This document shows, piece after piece, positions 54,333-63,748 of a DNA stretch of 64,000 bases (its first letter is position 1; every line of letters starts with the position of its first letter). The stretch is from Azoarcus sp. DD4 (GTDB lineage: Bacteria; Pseudomonadota; Gammaproteobacteria; Burkholderiales; Rhodocyclaceae), in the NCBI RefSeq assembly GCF_006496635.1, contig NZ_CP022958.1, forward strand, positions 4,650,001 through 4,714,000, read 5' to 3'. The notes under the pieces are model-generated. The model ran no database searches, was not told the origin of the DNA, and saw only the letters and a list, made by a program, of their open reading frames with translations. The translations under genes and the position numbers were made by a program.

Positions 54333-55472
54333 TCAACGTGCCGCGACTTCCCGATACAGCGCCGCGTACTCGCGCCCCAGCGCCTCACCGGAGAACAGCC
54401 GCTCGTAACGCTCCCTTGCCGCCACCCCCATACGTGCCGCCAACACCTCATCGGCAAGCAGCCGACTCATGGCATCCGCAAGCGCGGCAGGCTTCTCGGG
54501 CTCGACCACGAGCCCGGTTTCGCCGTCGGCATTGACGAACGAAGTTCCAGTCCCGATTTCACATGAAATCATCGGTTTCCCCGACATTGCCGCTTCGACC
54601 AACACCATGCCGAAGGCTTCCGAGCGCAGGTGCGATGGAAGTACCAAAGCACGGCAGTGACGCAGCAACTCCACCTTCTCCTCGACGGACACCTGCCCCG
54701 CGAAAATAACGTTGCGCACGCCGAGCGTATCCGCCAGCGCACGAAGCGCCGCTTCCTCCGGGCCGGAGCCGGCAATCACGATCCTGGCACCGACTCGCGA
54801 CGCGGCTTCAATCAGAAAGTGCAGGCCCTTGTAATAGCGCAATACGCCGATGAACAGGAAGTACGGCTCGCCCTGGGAAATGCGCAACCTGCCCAGGACA
54901 CCCTCATCACCGTCCGTCGGATAGGACTGATCATCGATGCCGAGCGGAACGACCCTGACCAACCGCTGAACGCCTGGCGCCGATAGCGCCTCGCTCGTCC
55001 GTGCATAGGCTGGCGAGGTCGCCACGACCGCGCTCATGGACCTCAGCATCCGCATCATCAGCGGGCGATAGAGGGCGCCGAGCAATCGCTGGCGCACGAC
55101 ATCGGAGTGGTAGGTCAGTACCGACGGCGTCGAACACCCTTTCGCCAGGTGCATCACATCGGCAAATGGCCAGGGGAAATGGTAGTGAACGACGTCAGCC
55201 TCGTCGGCCAATTCCCGAAACCGCGTGAACGCCGCGGGGCCACCGAGATCACAGGACGCTGGAGCGGCCCAGGAACGGCACCGGACGACTCTCGCCTCCG
55301 GGCGTTGCAGCACCGAAGGCTCGGATGCAGGCGACAGGGTGAAAATCGTGTTCTCGATACCGAACGACCGGGTTGCCCCACAGATCTGCCGAATGGCCTC
55401 CTGCAACCCCCCCGGCGGGTCGGGGAAATAGGTCCGATAGACGTGAAGCACGCGTAAAGAGGTCGAAATCAT
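54333..55472 (-). CDS. GT4-family glycosyltransferase, O-antigen
   Basis: The 379-residue GT-B enzyme starts MISTSLRVLHVYRTYFPDPPGGLQE-like, a common N-terminus of WbpY/WbpZ-type transferases. The donor domain has FIGVLRYYKGLHFLIEA and the EX7E motif in RSEAFGMVLVEAAMSGKPMI. VPLGIDDQ is also typical. A GGGGGAGGA stretch directly abuts the ATG. The gene is followed by the reductase after 5 bp. D-rhamnose or mannose transfer is plausible given gmd and rmd nearby, but unproven. Confidence 0.87.
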   Translation of the reverse strand: MISTSLRVLHVYRTYFPDPPGGLQEAIRQICGATRSFGIENTIFTLSPASEPSVLQRPEARVVRCRSWAAPASCDLGGPAAFTRFRELADEADVVHYHFPWPFADVMHLAKGCSTPSVLTYHSDVVRQRLLGALYRPLMMRMLRSMSAVVATSPAYARTSEALSAPGVQRLVRVVPLGIDDQSYPTDGDEGVLGRLRISQGEPYFLFIGVLRYYKGLHFLIEAASRVGARIVIAGSGPEEAALRALADTLGVRNVIFAGQVSVEEKVELLRHCRALVLPSHLRSEAFGMVLVEAAMSGKPMISCEIGTGTSFVNADGETGLVVEPEKPAALADAMSRLLADEVLAARMGVAARERYERLFSGEALGREYAALYREVAAR

Positions 55473-55569
55473 TCCTCCCCCACCCGGAGACTCCTCCTTG
55501 GCTCGACCGTCCCGGAACAGGCCATTGCTTCTGTCCCGAAGCCCAAGGCTCGGCGGCACTGCGCACAAT

Positions 55570-56454
55570 TCACTGTGCCAGCATCCAGCGCAAGGTCTCC
55601 ACCAGAGGAGGGGTCGTCCAGTCGCCGATGATCGACCTCAGCCTGGATGCATCGCCGCACAGACTCTTTACCTCGTTGGCACGGACAAAGGCCGGATTCA
55701 CCTGCACGCTAATCGGACGTCCGCAAATTTCTTCCGCCATCGAGATCACTTCCCGCAGGGAATGCGTCCGCCCAGAGCACACATTCACCGTTGCACCCGC
55801 CGGGGCAGTCTCCAGCAGCCGACGGTAGGCTTCCGCCACCGCCCGCACATCGGAAAAGTCCCGCCAAACATCCAGATTGCCGAGCTCGACCACTTCCTCG
55901 CCGCGGCGGAAGTGGCCGACGATCTTGGGCAACAGGAAGGATTCCGACTGCCCCACACCGGTGTAGTTGAACGGCCGCGCGATTACGATCGGCAGCTTGT
56001 CCATCCACAATCTGGCCATGTACTCCATGGCCAGCTTGCTAACTGCGTAATCGTTGGCAGGATTGGCCGGGGCCGCCTCTCCGAGTACGCCTTCGGTGGC
56101 GTTGCCGTACACATTGGCACTGCTCGCCAACAGCACGCATTCCGGCGTTTTGCCACACGCAGCCAGCGCGGCGAGCAGGTTGCGCGTGCCGATGAGGTTT
56201 ACCGTGTAGAACGCATCCGCATCGCCGTGCCCGACAAACGCGATCGCCGCCAGGTGCACCACCGCATCCGGCTGGACCTCTGCGATCACCGTGCGCAGAC
56301 CAGTCGTATCCAAGAGATCAACGCGCCGATACCGGGTATCGCCCGCTTCCTCGTGCGAACCGATGCCACACACTTCCCAACCGTGCCGCTCGAGCTCGGC
56401 AGCGACATACCGGCCAGTGAAGCCCTTGATGCCCGTTATCAGCACGCGTTTCAT
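55570..56454 (-). CDS. rmd: GDP-4-dehydro-6-deoxy-D-mannose reductase
   Basis: The 294-residue SDR enzyme has VLITGIKGFTGRYVAAELE, VHLAAIAFVGHGD, LLASSANVYGNA and the YAVSKLAMEYMARLW catalytic pair. RPFNYTGVGQSESFL and LGNLDVWRDFSDVR match Rmd/GDP-D-rhamnose synthases. It reduces the product of Gmd to GDP-D-rhamnose. A related GDP-6-deoxy-D-talose synthase is the main alternative. It follows gmd by 11 bp. Confidence 0.9.
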   Translation of the reverse strand: MKRVLITGIKGFTGRYVAAELERHGWEVCGIGSHEEAGDTRYRRVDLLDTTGLRTVIAEVQPDAVVHLAAIAFVGHGDADAFYTVNLIGTRNLLAALAACGKTPECVLLASSANVYGNATEGVLGEAAPANPANDYAVSKLAMEYMARLWMDKLPIVIARPFNYTGVGQSESFLLPKIVGHFRRGEEVVELGNLDVWRDFSDVRAVAEAYRRLLETAPAGATVNVCSGRTHSLREVISMAEEICGRPISVQVNPAFVRANEVKSLCGDASRLRSIIGDWTTPPLVETLRWMLAQ

Positions 56455-56465
56455 CTCACCCTCGC

Positions 56466-57497
56466 TCAGAACGAGAAGCCGCGCTCGTTACGGCGAACGT
56501 CCGCCTCCACCATCATCTGGCAAAGCTGCTCCAGGGTTGTCTTCGGCTCCCAGCCGAGTTCGCGCCTGGCCTTTTCCGGGCTGCCGATCAGCAGGTCGAC
56601 CTCGGCTGGGCGGTAGAACTTCGGATTCACGCGCACCAGCGTACGGCCGGAGATTCGGTCGATACCAACCTCATTCTCCTCCTTGCCTTCCCACTGCAAG
56701 TCGTACCCCACCGCCTTTCCCGCCATGGTCACGAAGTCACGCACGGTTTCGGTCCGGTTCGTCGCCAACACATAAGTGTCGGGCTTGTCGGCCTGCATCA
56801 TCCGCCACATGCCATCCACGTACTCCTTTGCGTAGCCCCAGTCCCGCTTGGCATCCAGGTTGCCGAGTTCGAGTACATCCAACTTGCCCAGCTTGATCTT
56901 GGCGACGCTGTCCGACACCTTGCGCGTAAGGAACTCGCGGCCGCGCAGCGGCGATTCGTGGTTGAACAGGATGCCGCTGGTGCCGAAGATCCCGTAGCTC
57001 TCGCGGTAGTTCACCGTCATCCAGTGCGCGTAGAGCTTGGCCACGCCGTAGGGGCTACGCGGGTAGAAGGGGGTGGTCTCCGTCTGGGGAATCGCCTGCA
57101 CCTTGCCGAACATTTCGGAAGTGGACGCCTGGTAGAAGCGGATCTTCGGATTGACGATACGAATCGCCTCCAGCAGGTTGGCGGCGCCCAGGCCGGTTAT
57201 CTCCGCGGTGGTGATCGGTTGCTCGAAAGACACGCCCACGAAACTCTGGGCAGCGAGGTTATAGACCTCGGTCGCGCCGCTGGTCTGCAGCAGGCGGATG
57301 CTGGAGGACAGATCGGTAAGGTCGTACTCCACCAGATGCAGGTCGGGGTGATTCTGGATGCCGAGTTCCTCGATACGCCAGAAATTCACCGAGCTCGTAC
57401 GACGGAAGGTGCCATAGACCTCGTACCCCTTTTGCAGCAGGAGCTCAGCAAGATAGGCACCATCCTGGCCAGTAATCCCCGTTACCACAGCTTTCAT
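56466..57497 (-). CDS. gmd: GDP-mannose 4,6-dehydratase
   Basis: The 343-residue SDR enzyme turns GDP-D-mannose into GDP-4-dehydro-6-deoxy-D-mannose. Diagnostic motifs are VTGITGQDGAYLAELLL, the NADP-binding RRTSS, NLAAQSFVGVSF, QASTSEMFGKV, YGVAKLYAHW and NHESPLRGREFLTRKVS. The ATG at 57497 follows AGGAAAAAGAGA; the frame extends 15 bases further but not usefully. It pairs with rmd for GDP-D-rhamnose. Confidence 0.96.
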   Translation of the reverse strand: MKAVVTGITGQDGAYLAELLLQKGYEVYGTFRRTSSVNFWRIEELGIQNHPDLHLVEYDLTDLSSSIRLLQTSGATEVYNLAAQSFVGVSFEQPITTAEITGLGAANLLEAIRIVNPKIRFYQASTSEMFGKVQAIPQTETTPFYPRSPYGVAKLYAHWMTVNYRESYGIFGTSGILFNHESPLRGREFLTRKVSDSVAKIKLGKLDVLELGNLDAKRDWGYAKEYVDGMWRMMQADKPDTYVLATNRTETVRDFVTMAGKAVGYDLQWEGKEENEVGIDRISGRTLVRVNPKFYRPAEVDLLIGSPEKARRELGWEPKTTLEQLCQMMVEADVRRNERGFSF

Positions 57498-57519
57498 TCT
57501 CTTTTTCCTCAAATAACCA

Positions 57520-60057
57520 TCAAACTGAATCCGACCATTCGCCGCCCAGGATAACTTTCATCAAGTTCTCCGTGCTCTGCTGCCAGTCGATCACCTTCAC
57601 TCCATCGGGCATCAAGACAAGGTTGCGCCGATAATCTGCAATCCATTTTCTCATTGCTGCGGCCAGATCACCGCCTTCAAGCCCGGAGAAATAGCGCGCG
57701 CCGTGGCCAGCCACCTCCCGATGAACGGGAATATCACGAACGATCATCGGGATGCGATTGATCGCGGCCTCGACTATCGGCAAGCCGAAACCTTCGCCCA
57801 GAGATGCGGCAAGCAAGCACTTCGAACTCCGATACACCTGGGCCAGATATTCGTCACTGACGCCGTTCAACCAGAACAGGCGCTTGCCGAAGTGCCGGTG
57901 GCTCTTGATCCGCCCGGCGAGCGCCTCGACATTCCAGCCCTGCTTCCCGACAAATACAAGGCACACATCCTCACCAGCCTCCCACAGAAGATCCGCAGCG
58001 TCCAGAATCTGGGCATGTCCTTTTCTGGGCTCTATCGTGCTCACCGACAGGAAGCTCATTGCCCCCGCGATCGCCTCAAGAACCTGGCCGGCATCGTCCG
58101 GAAGACCGCAAGTGGGTACGGACTGCTCGATATCCGCGCCATTGTGGGACCAACCGATCAGGAGGCGCTCCGCGCGTGCCGGCGGATTCTCCTGCAACCA
58201 GGCTTTCAGCTCCTCCGAAACCGTTCTGGAGACACAAACCAGACCGTCAGCCGATTCGGAAAGCACCTTCAGCCATCGACGATGATCTTCATACGTCGCC
58301 GGAGGGAAAAACTCCGGCGACAAGACCGGAAGAAGATCGTGGATCAGGAAATAAACCCGAACGCCGAATTTTCGCAAGGCGCCGTAGAACGCGGACTGAT
58401 ACGGGATTACATGATGTTGCATGTCCAGGCCGAAAAACACATCGCTCGAACAGAAATCGATGCATCCCTCTTCTACCAGCCCCTCCGGGCAATACTGCTT
58501 CCAGATTTCGCCAGCATACCGGTATCCCAAACCATCTGTCGTTGCATAGACAGGCTTGACCACGAACCCTTCCGGCGGCCTTCTGAACAATGCCTTCAAG
58601 ATGCTTCGGACCACCCGTTGTATGCCCGACTTGCCGTCCCGCTGAACAAGTTCTGAAACATCCACGAACAGGGCCCGAGGAAAACGGGAGCGGCTATGTG
58701 CAACCCGGTCCCGCAGAATGTCCAGGCACCATTCGTTCCCTTCAATCCCGGGCAACCGTTCGATTTTGGGGAACAACCATTTTGGTGGGAACTCGGTCCC
58801 GACAAACCTGTTGATTCGCGACGAGTGCCCCTCACTGCAACGATGCCACGCCTCCATGCCCTCCAGTGCCCTTTTTGCAGACACATCCCACGAGAACTTG
58901 CCAGCCTGAACCGGACCGTGCGCCCGTAAGTCCTGCAGCAGATCGGGGTCGCTGATGACCTCCTCGATCTTGGCCGCAATGGCCACGGGACTGAACGGAT
59001 CAAACAGCACATCCTGCCTTCCCAGCACCTCTGGGATGCTCGTATTGTTCGAACCAATGACCGGAGCCCCGCAAGCAAGGGCTTCGAGCGCAGGCAGACC
59101 AAACCCCTCGTGCCACGACGGAAAGACATACAAAGAGCAGAGGTTGTAGAAGATCAGGAGTTCTTCGTCAGTCACACGATCAGTGATCACTACATCATCT
59201 TCATCACCCAACTTCAGACGCGAGAACGCCCGAAATTTCTCCTTGTGATCTCGCGGCAATCCTCCCACGAGAACCAACTGGTACTTTCGCCGTATCTCCG
59301 AGGGCAAAAGGGAATATGCCTCTATCAGGCCAAGGTGGTTTTTACGGTCATCGGTTGCGCCGGAATACATGATGAATTCCCTGCCTACGCCGTATTTCTC
59401 CATCACGGCCCGTCGCGTCTCTTCAGACACCGGAACACGACGAAACACGTCGTCCACGGCGGCGCCGATATTGATTACATCCTCTGGAAATGCATGAAGG
59501 TGCTCGATGGCCTCCTGCCTGGACGATTCCGAAATCGCGAACAGTAGATCGGCCTTCTCCATGTAGTCCAGCTTTTCATAATATGGCCTGCGATACGCAG
59601 GATCCATATCCAGGTAGACACTCTTCTGGATCAATGGAATCAGATCGTAGAAAGTGACAGCGACCGGAAACGGATGCGGCGCGCGGCCAATACTATGCAC
59701 GCCGTTATCCCCGAACCCCTCCATCAGACTGCTGATGTGAACAAAATCGGGATTCAGGCTCTGTATGAATGCTTCCCGCGTCAGCTCGGCAGCAAACCTC
59801 CGCCAGTCATTGGCCGGATCCATGGCATGAACCGGCCCCGCGGCATCCCATACCCTGATGTTATCGAACGGGACAAGCCCTTCCAATTCGGCACGAATCG
59901 AACCTATCGTTTCCGGGAAGAGACCGTTCAGAACAACAAAAAATTCGTGCTCCTTACCGTTTCTGATCATCGCCTTCGCGAGCGCCATGGAATACCGTCC
60001 GATACCACGGAGCCGGCTCCCCGTTTGCGCCCCCTGAAGATCCAGCACAATTCTCAT
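57520..60057 (-). CDS. Two-domain (double GT4) glycosyltransferase
   Basis: The 845-residue protein contains two complete GT-B units. Unit 1 (about 1-400) begins MRIVLDLQGAQTGSRLRGIG and has YSGATDDRKNHLGLIEAY and SWHEGFGLPALEALACGAPV. Unit 2 (about 450-845) has FVDVSELVQRDGKSGIQRV, VSTIEPRKGHAQILDAADLL and SLGEGFGLPIVEAAINRIPM. Proteins of this build (WbdA/WbdB-like) make mannan or D-rhamnan chains by alternating two linkages. Its place after gmd-rmd supports D-rhamnose. I chose ATG 60057; a GTG at 60066 is also in frame. GC is lower than in the core genes. Confidence 0.88.
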   Translation of the reverse strand: MRIVLDLQGAQTGSRLRGIGRYSMALAKAMIRNGKEHEFFVVLNGLFPETIGSIRAELEGLVPFDNIRVWDAAGPVHAMDPANDWRRFAAELTREAFIQSLNPDFVHISSLMEGFGDNGVHSIGRAPHPFPVAVTFYDLIPLIQKSVYLDMDPAYRRPYYEKLDYMEKADLLFAISESSRQEAIEHLHAFPEDVINIGAAVDDVFRRVPVSEETRRAVMEKYGVGREFIMYSGATDDRKNHLGLIEAYSLLPSEIRRKYQLVLVGGLPRDHKEKFRAFSRLKLGDEDDVVITDRVTDEELLIFYNLCSLYVFPSWHEGFGLPALEALACGAPVIGSNNTSIPEVLGRQDVLFDPFSPVAIAAKIEEVISDPDLLQDLRAHGPVQAGKFSWDVSAKRALEGMEAWHRCSEGHSSRINRFVGTEFPPKWLFPKIERLPGIEGNEWCLDILRDRVAHSRSRFPRALFVDVSELVQRDGKSGIQRVVRSILKALFRRPPEGFVVKPVYATTDGLGYRYAGEIWKQYCPEGLVEEGCIDFCSSDVFFGLDMQHHVIPYQSAFYGALRKFGVRVYFLIHDLLPVLSPEFFPPATYEDHRRWLKVLSESADGLVCVSRTVSEELKAWLQENPPARAERLLIGWSHNGADIEQSVPTCGLPDDAGQVLEAIAGAMSFLSVSTIEPRKGHAQILDAADLLWEAGEDVCLVFVGKQGWNVEALAGRIKSHRHFGKRLFWLNGVSDEYLAQVYRSSKCLLAASLGEGFGLPIVEAAINRIPMIVRDIPVHREVAGHGARYFSGLEGGDLAAAMRKWIADYRRNLVLMPDGVKVIDWQQSTENLMKVILGGEWSDSV

Positions 60058-60079
60058 CTCATACACCTGATTCTATGCG

Positions 60080-60462
60080 TCAAAGAACGCGTATCCGCCT
60101 GATGGCCAGACCAAGATCCCGTGGGTCCGGTTGATTCGTCGCATCCTGCGCTTCCACCTCACAGCACAGGCGAGTCCAGGCACCCTGCCCCTGGGTCGGC
60201 AACGAAAACTCGAACCCCGAATTGCCTACATCCAATCCGGTAGAAAAGAGCAGTTCACCGCCACTGCAGGACTTGATAACCAGCTTGCATTTTCAAGCGC
60301 AAAGCCATCGATATCTGTGAGAGTACCGAGCAACCGCAATGAAAACTCCAAGGCACTCCAGAGGAGCCAGCCCCACTCACCACACTTTGCCGGATGAAAG
60401 CCCCCCTCAACACCTGCGCCTTCCAGGACACCAGCCTCCGCGCCAAACACTACGCCTCGCAC
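60080..60462 (-). pseudogene. Frameshifted remnant of a glycosyltransferase accessory beta-domain
   Basis: No intact gene spans the 392 bases between the two glycosyltransferase genes. On the minus strand one frame (GTG at 60462 onward) reads GGFHPAKCGEWGWLLWSALE and continues to GFALE. Near 60290-60298 the match passes to another frame reading KCKLVIKSCSGGELLFSTG and ending PDPRDLGLAIRRIRVL with a TGA at 60082. Spliced together they resemble the C-terminal domain of the preceding glycosyltransferase, which begins EGFNAPELDDEGCFVW and ends ERELGVLFRDLSWLG. I read this as a second copy broken by one frameshift and separated from its parent by another. A sequencing error is possible. Confidence 0.6.
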
Positions 60463-61826
60463 TCCTCAGCCGACGGCGCAGCCCCGCCCAGCCACGACAG
60501 GTCACGGAACAGCACTCCTAGTTCCCGCTCTCCCTCGACGACTACATCGCCACGCACACGAATGCCAAGTTTCCTCTTTGCACCGTCAATGCGGGGGGGC
60601 AGTTCCAGCGCAAAGGGTGCCCACTGAGTGCTCACCCGGACTGCCTCTCTAAACAGCTCACCGTCGAGACGAATATCCACTTCGATATCCGACGGGGCCC
60701 ACCAGCGCCACGTGACAAGCCCTTCTTTCACGACCAGAGTCGACTCCCGCCGACTCCAGACGAAGCACCCCTCGTCATCAAGTTCCGGCGCATTGAAGCC
60801 TTCGCCGGTCATTTCCCGACTGGCAAAATAAGTAGCTTTCTCCTTCTGCTGCGCCAATACGCTTTCGTAGACAGGGATAAGTTTCTTGATAACGTGTTGC
60901 CACGCGAATGCGCTTTCGACTCTGCCTTGCATCGAAGGCGGTGGGGAAACGAGGGCCGCATCGATGGCCTGAACGATGCTATCAACCCGGGCAGGATCGG
61001 CGTAGATCGCGCCCTGCCCGAAATACTCGGACGTGGAACCTTCCGCCGTGACCACCACAGGACGCCCACACGCGGCGGCCTCCAGCGCAGCCAATCCAGG
61101 TGTTTCAAGCGTGCTGGGCAGCGCAAACAACTCGCACGCAGCAAAGGCCGAACGTAGCAATTCCGAACCATGCGGCAGGCTGCCGGCGTGCAACCATTGC
61201 TCACCGCCCTCGCTTGCGCACTGATTGGCGTAAGCCTGGTCTCTTACGTGTCCAAGAACCACGAGCCTCAAATCCGGGAAACTCTTCATCGCACGGACAA
61301 GCGCCAACTGGTTCTTCCGCCGCTCGATGTTCGCAACATTCAGTACGAATTTCCCTTTCAAGCCGAACGCCTGGCGAAAAACATCCGGGGCAACCGGGAT
61401 GAAGTACGCTGCATCCACACCGTTGTATACGGTGTGGAATTTCCCTCGTCTCAATCCAAACGTGCGGGAAAGCTGCTCGCACTCCATGTCGGAATTGCAG
61501 ACAACGGCATCGGCAATAGTCAGTGCCCCGCGAATGTCATCCACCGGGTACTGATGCATCGTTTCTTCGGTAATCCAGAGGTTAGGCGAAACAACGATCG
61601 GCATTCCTCTGCGGGCGCAGAAACTCAGGAACGGGAGGGAGCCCGGCATGCATGAGAAAAAATGCATGACAGAACCCTCCACCAACTGCGCTCCCCCTTG
61701 CCACAGATCAAAAAGTGAAACATCGATCCCGGCGTCCTCCAGATGGCGCCTGTATTGCAGCAGCTGGACTTCTCCGCCCCCAGGGGGAGCGAATGCAAAT
61801 GGGTAGGTATTGAAGACGATTTTCAA
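60450..61826 (-). CDS. GT4 glycosyltransferase with C-terminal accessory domain
   Basis: The 458-residue protein has a GT-B core (1-345): FNTYPFAFAPPGGGEVQLLQ at the start, VYNGVDAAYFIP, LNVANIERRKNQLALVRAM and a donor site LPSTLETPGLAALEAAACGRPVV. A C-terminal beta-rich domain (about 355-450) has GCFVWSRRESTLVV and ends ERELGVLFRDLSWLG. I chose TTG at 61826 because GGAGCAGCC precedes it at good spacing; a TTG at 61844 is also in frame and no ATG is available. The stop is followed by a remnant of a second accessory domain in other frames. Confidence 0.8.
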   Translation of the reverse strand: MKIVFNTYPFAFAPPGGGEVQLLQYRRHLEDAGIDVSLFDLWQGGAQLVEGSVMHFFSCMPGSLPFLSFCARRGMPIVVSPNLWITEETMHQYPVDDIRGALTIADAVVCNSDMECEQLSRTFGLRRGKFHTVYNGVDAAYFIPVAPDVFRQAFGLKGKFVLNVANIERRKNQLALVRAMKSFPDLRLVVLGHVRDQAYANQCASEGGEQWLHAGSLPHGSELLRSAFAACELFALPSTLETPGLAALEAAACGRPVVVTAEGSTSEYFGQGAIYADPARVDSIVQAIDAALVSPPPSMQGRVESAFAWQHVIKKLIPVYESVLAQQKEKATYFASREMTGEGFNAPELDDEGCFVWSRRESTLVVKEGLVTWRWWAPSDIEVDIRLDGELFREAVRVSTQWAPFALELPPRIDGAKRKLGIRVRGDVVVEGERELGVLFRDLSWLGGAAPSAEECEA

Positions 61827-62003
61827 CGGCTGCTCCGAAACCAATTTTCAGTCATGTTTCAGCGGAAACGCTCAGGGATGCTGCGGTCTCCGCATCTTCA
61901 TGCGAGAACGCAAAAAAGGGGGCCTTCCACACCACCTGAGAACCCAACAAACCCACCTGCAGCACACCTCAAAGAACACGGCGCACAAGAGAAAGGAGAG
62001 CGT

Positions 62004-63122
62004 CTAGCGAACGCCATCCAGATCTGATGTGAGCTGTGTGGCAATAATGTCGCGGCCGCTGGCCAGTTGTTGCAACAACCGGGACAGGACACGAGCGCCG
62101 TCTCTCACATGGAAGTCACGCAAGACATGATCATAGGTCTCATCGCTGACCGCCTTCCGCAGGGAGCTTGAAACCGCATACTCCTCCATCGCATTCAGCC
62201 AGTCTTCGAAGGTGTTCTCGACAAGCAATCCGGTCCTTCCATGACTTACACAGTCCCGATAGATTTTCGCCGACGAGTAAATCCCGGGTATCCGTGCCAC
62301 CCCGTAATTGATGTACTTGAAAGGATTCTTGCACGCATTGAAATCCGCGGACTCTGCATCCTCTGCAGCGCCAAGCGGCGTAATGGCAAACATGTAGTCA
62401 CCGGACACAATCGCCCTCATGTACTCCTGATAGGGCATTCTGTTGGTGAAATGCAGAAACGGCAGCGAGAACATTTCCGGAAAAGGATCTCCGAAAAAAT
62501 CCAGCACGCACCCCGGATGACGCATGAAGAATACGTTCAGAGCACTGAGGATTGCCTCCTTGGACTCCTGAACCTTCAGAAAATCGGCATTGGTAAATAG
62601 AACCCTTCCGGAGCACTCACTCGACCCACGCCCATCAACACGTCGCTCATAACGCTCTACCCACATGCCATTCGGGAGATACACGAGCTTCGCGTCCGGC
62701 ACGACCAGTGGAACGCGTCGCATCAACTCCGGGTTTGCGACGGTTACAAAATCACATAGCCTGATTATCTCGATCGAGTGGTTATCCGCGGCACAGGAGG
62801 CGCCCCCGCTATAGCTCGGGAAGGAGAATATCCAGTCGTCTATGTCGTAGATGACCCCCTTGCCAAGCTGGCGGGCCAGACGAACCAACTCCAGGGTTCT
62901 CGCCGACCGATGCTTGCTGAGCAGCACGACGTCACACCATGCAACTGCACGCTCAATACAGGCATCGCTTTCTGATACCGAACAATGCTCCAGACCGGAC
63001 TCGCTGCCGAGATAGTCCAGCGCTTCGGTCAACCTGGCGGATACGGAAAGAGATGGCGCCCCGGGCGCCACGAGGGACTCCCTATGCAGCACAAGCACAC
63101 GGCACTGGTCTTCGTTCTTCAT
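62004..63122 (-). CDS. Putative GT-B glycosyltransferase
   Basis: The 372-residue protein has a Rossmann-type N-terminal half with CDVVLLSKHRS and VIYDIDDWIFSFPSYSGG, a DIDDW segment seen in several O-antigen glycosyltransferases. VYLPNGMW follows, then a donor half with RVLFTNADFLKV and PLGAAEDAESADFNACKNPFKY. The classic EX7E motif is replaced by this variant. Its ATG overlaps the histidine phosphatase stop by 4 bp. It is 159 bases or more upstream of the next gene, a gap with no visible feature. Confidence 0.78.
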   Translation of the reverse strand: MKNEDQCRVLVLHRESLVAPGAPSLSVSARLTEALDYLGSESGLEHCSVSESDACIERAVAWCDVVLLSKHRSARTLELVRLARQLGKGVIYDIDDWIFSFPSYSGGASCAADNHSIEIIRLCDFVTVANPELMRRVPLVVPDAKLVYLPNGMWVERYERRVDGRGSSECSGRVLFTNADFLKVQESKEAILSALNVFFMRHPGCVLDFFGDPFPEMFSLPFLHFTNRMPYQEYMRAIVSGDYMFAITPLGAAEDAESADFNACKNPFKYINYGVARIPGIYSSAKIYRDCVSHGRTGLLVENTFEDWLNAMEEYAVSSSLRKAVSDETYDHVLRDFHVRDGARVLSRLLQQLASGRDIIATQLTSDLDGVR

Positions 63123-63748
63123 CTGACCGCCGCCGCCGAAGTTGGCACAAAAGGCAAAGGACCGGCCGAGAATCCTCTCAGTCGGAAAGACGGATCTCCA
63201 CTCCCCGAGGGCACCCCTGACTCAAGGATGGAAACACTGGCGTGGGACGGCAGGAAGGCCGGAAACCGATCCATTCCGATACCAAGCATCTGCTGCAGCA
63301 GACAACTGATCGGACCGGAATGGGTAACCGCGAGAACCACATCTGCGTCGCTCTTCCGAAGATCTGCCCAGGCGTTGGCAACCCGTTCGTGCAGGTCCTG
63401 ATGTGACTCCCCCGCCGGATAGCCGTTGAGATGAGAACTGTAGAAGTCCGGCCATGACTCCAGGAACGACTCCAGCGTCATGTCGGCGGCAGATCCGGCG
63501 TTCGTCTCGCCAAGACGCTCGTCAACGACCCATGGCGCGCCAGGATAGAGCAAATCGGCGGTCTGCCGGGCGCGTCCCCAATGACTCACCAGATAGCGGT
63601 CGGGCACGACCCCCGCACCACGCAACCACGCCCCCAACACCTCGGCTTGACGACGCCCTTCATCAACGAGTCCGTCTGCCGGCGTCCCTGTCACAAGTCG
63701 CGCCAAATTGGCTTTCGACAGTCCATGTCTGACTAGATAAACAATCAT
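63119..63748 (-). CDS. Histidine phosphatase superfamily protein in O-antigen cluster
   Basis: The 209-residue protein begins MIVYLVRHGLSKANLARLVTG with the catalytic RHG motif. It also has SHWGRARQTADLLYPG, ERLGETNAG (acidic residue) and the second His in AVTHSGPISCLL. It is thus a phosphoglycerate-mutase-like phosphatase. It overlaps glycosyltransferase genes by 4 bp on both sides, so it is embedded in the operon. A sugar phosphate or a lipid- or nucleotide-linked intermediate is possible. It is unlike CobC at 21533, which lies in the cobalamin set. Confidence 0.85.
   Translation of the reverse strand: MIVYLVRHGLSKANLARLVTGTPADGLVDEGRRQAEVLGAWLRGAGVVPDRYLVSHWGRARQTADLLYPGAPWVVDERLGETNAGSAADMTLESFLESWPDFYSSHLNGYPAGESHQDLHERVANAWADLRKSDADVVLAVTHSGPISCLLQQMLGIGMDRFPAFLPSHASVSILESGVPSGSGDPSFRLRGFSAGPLPFVPTSAAAVR

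Noticed and set aside
61824..61854. A ten-codon ORF starting ATG at 61854, overlapping the glycosyltransferase start
   Set aside because: Very short, no clear ribosome-binding site, and no sign of a leader-peptide function.
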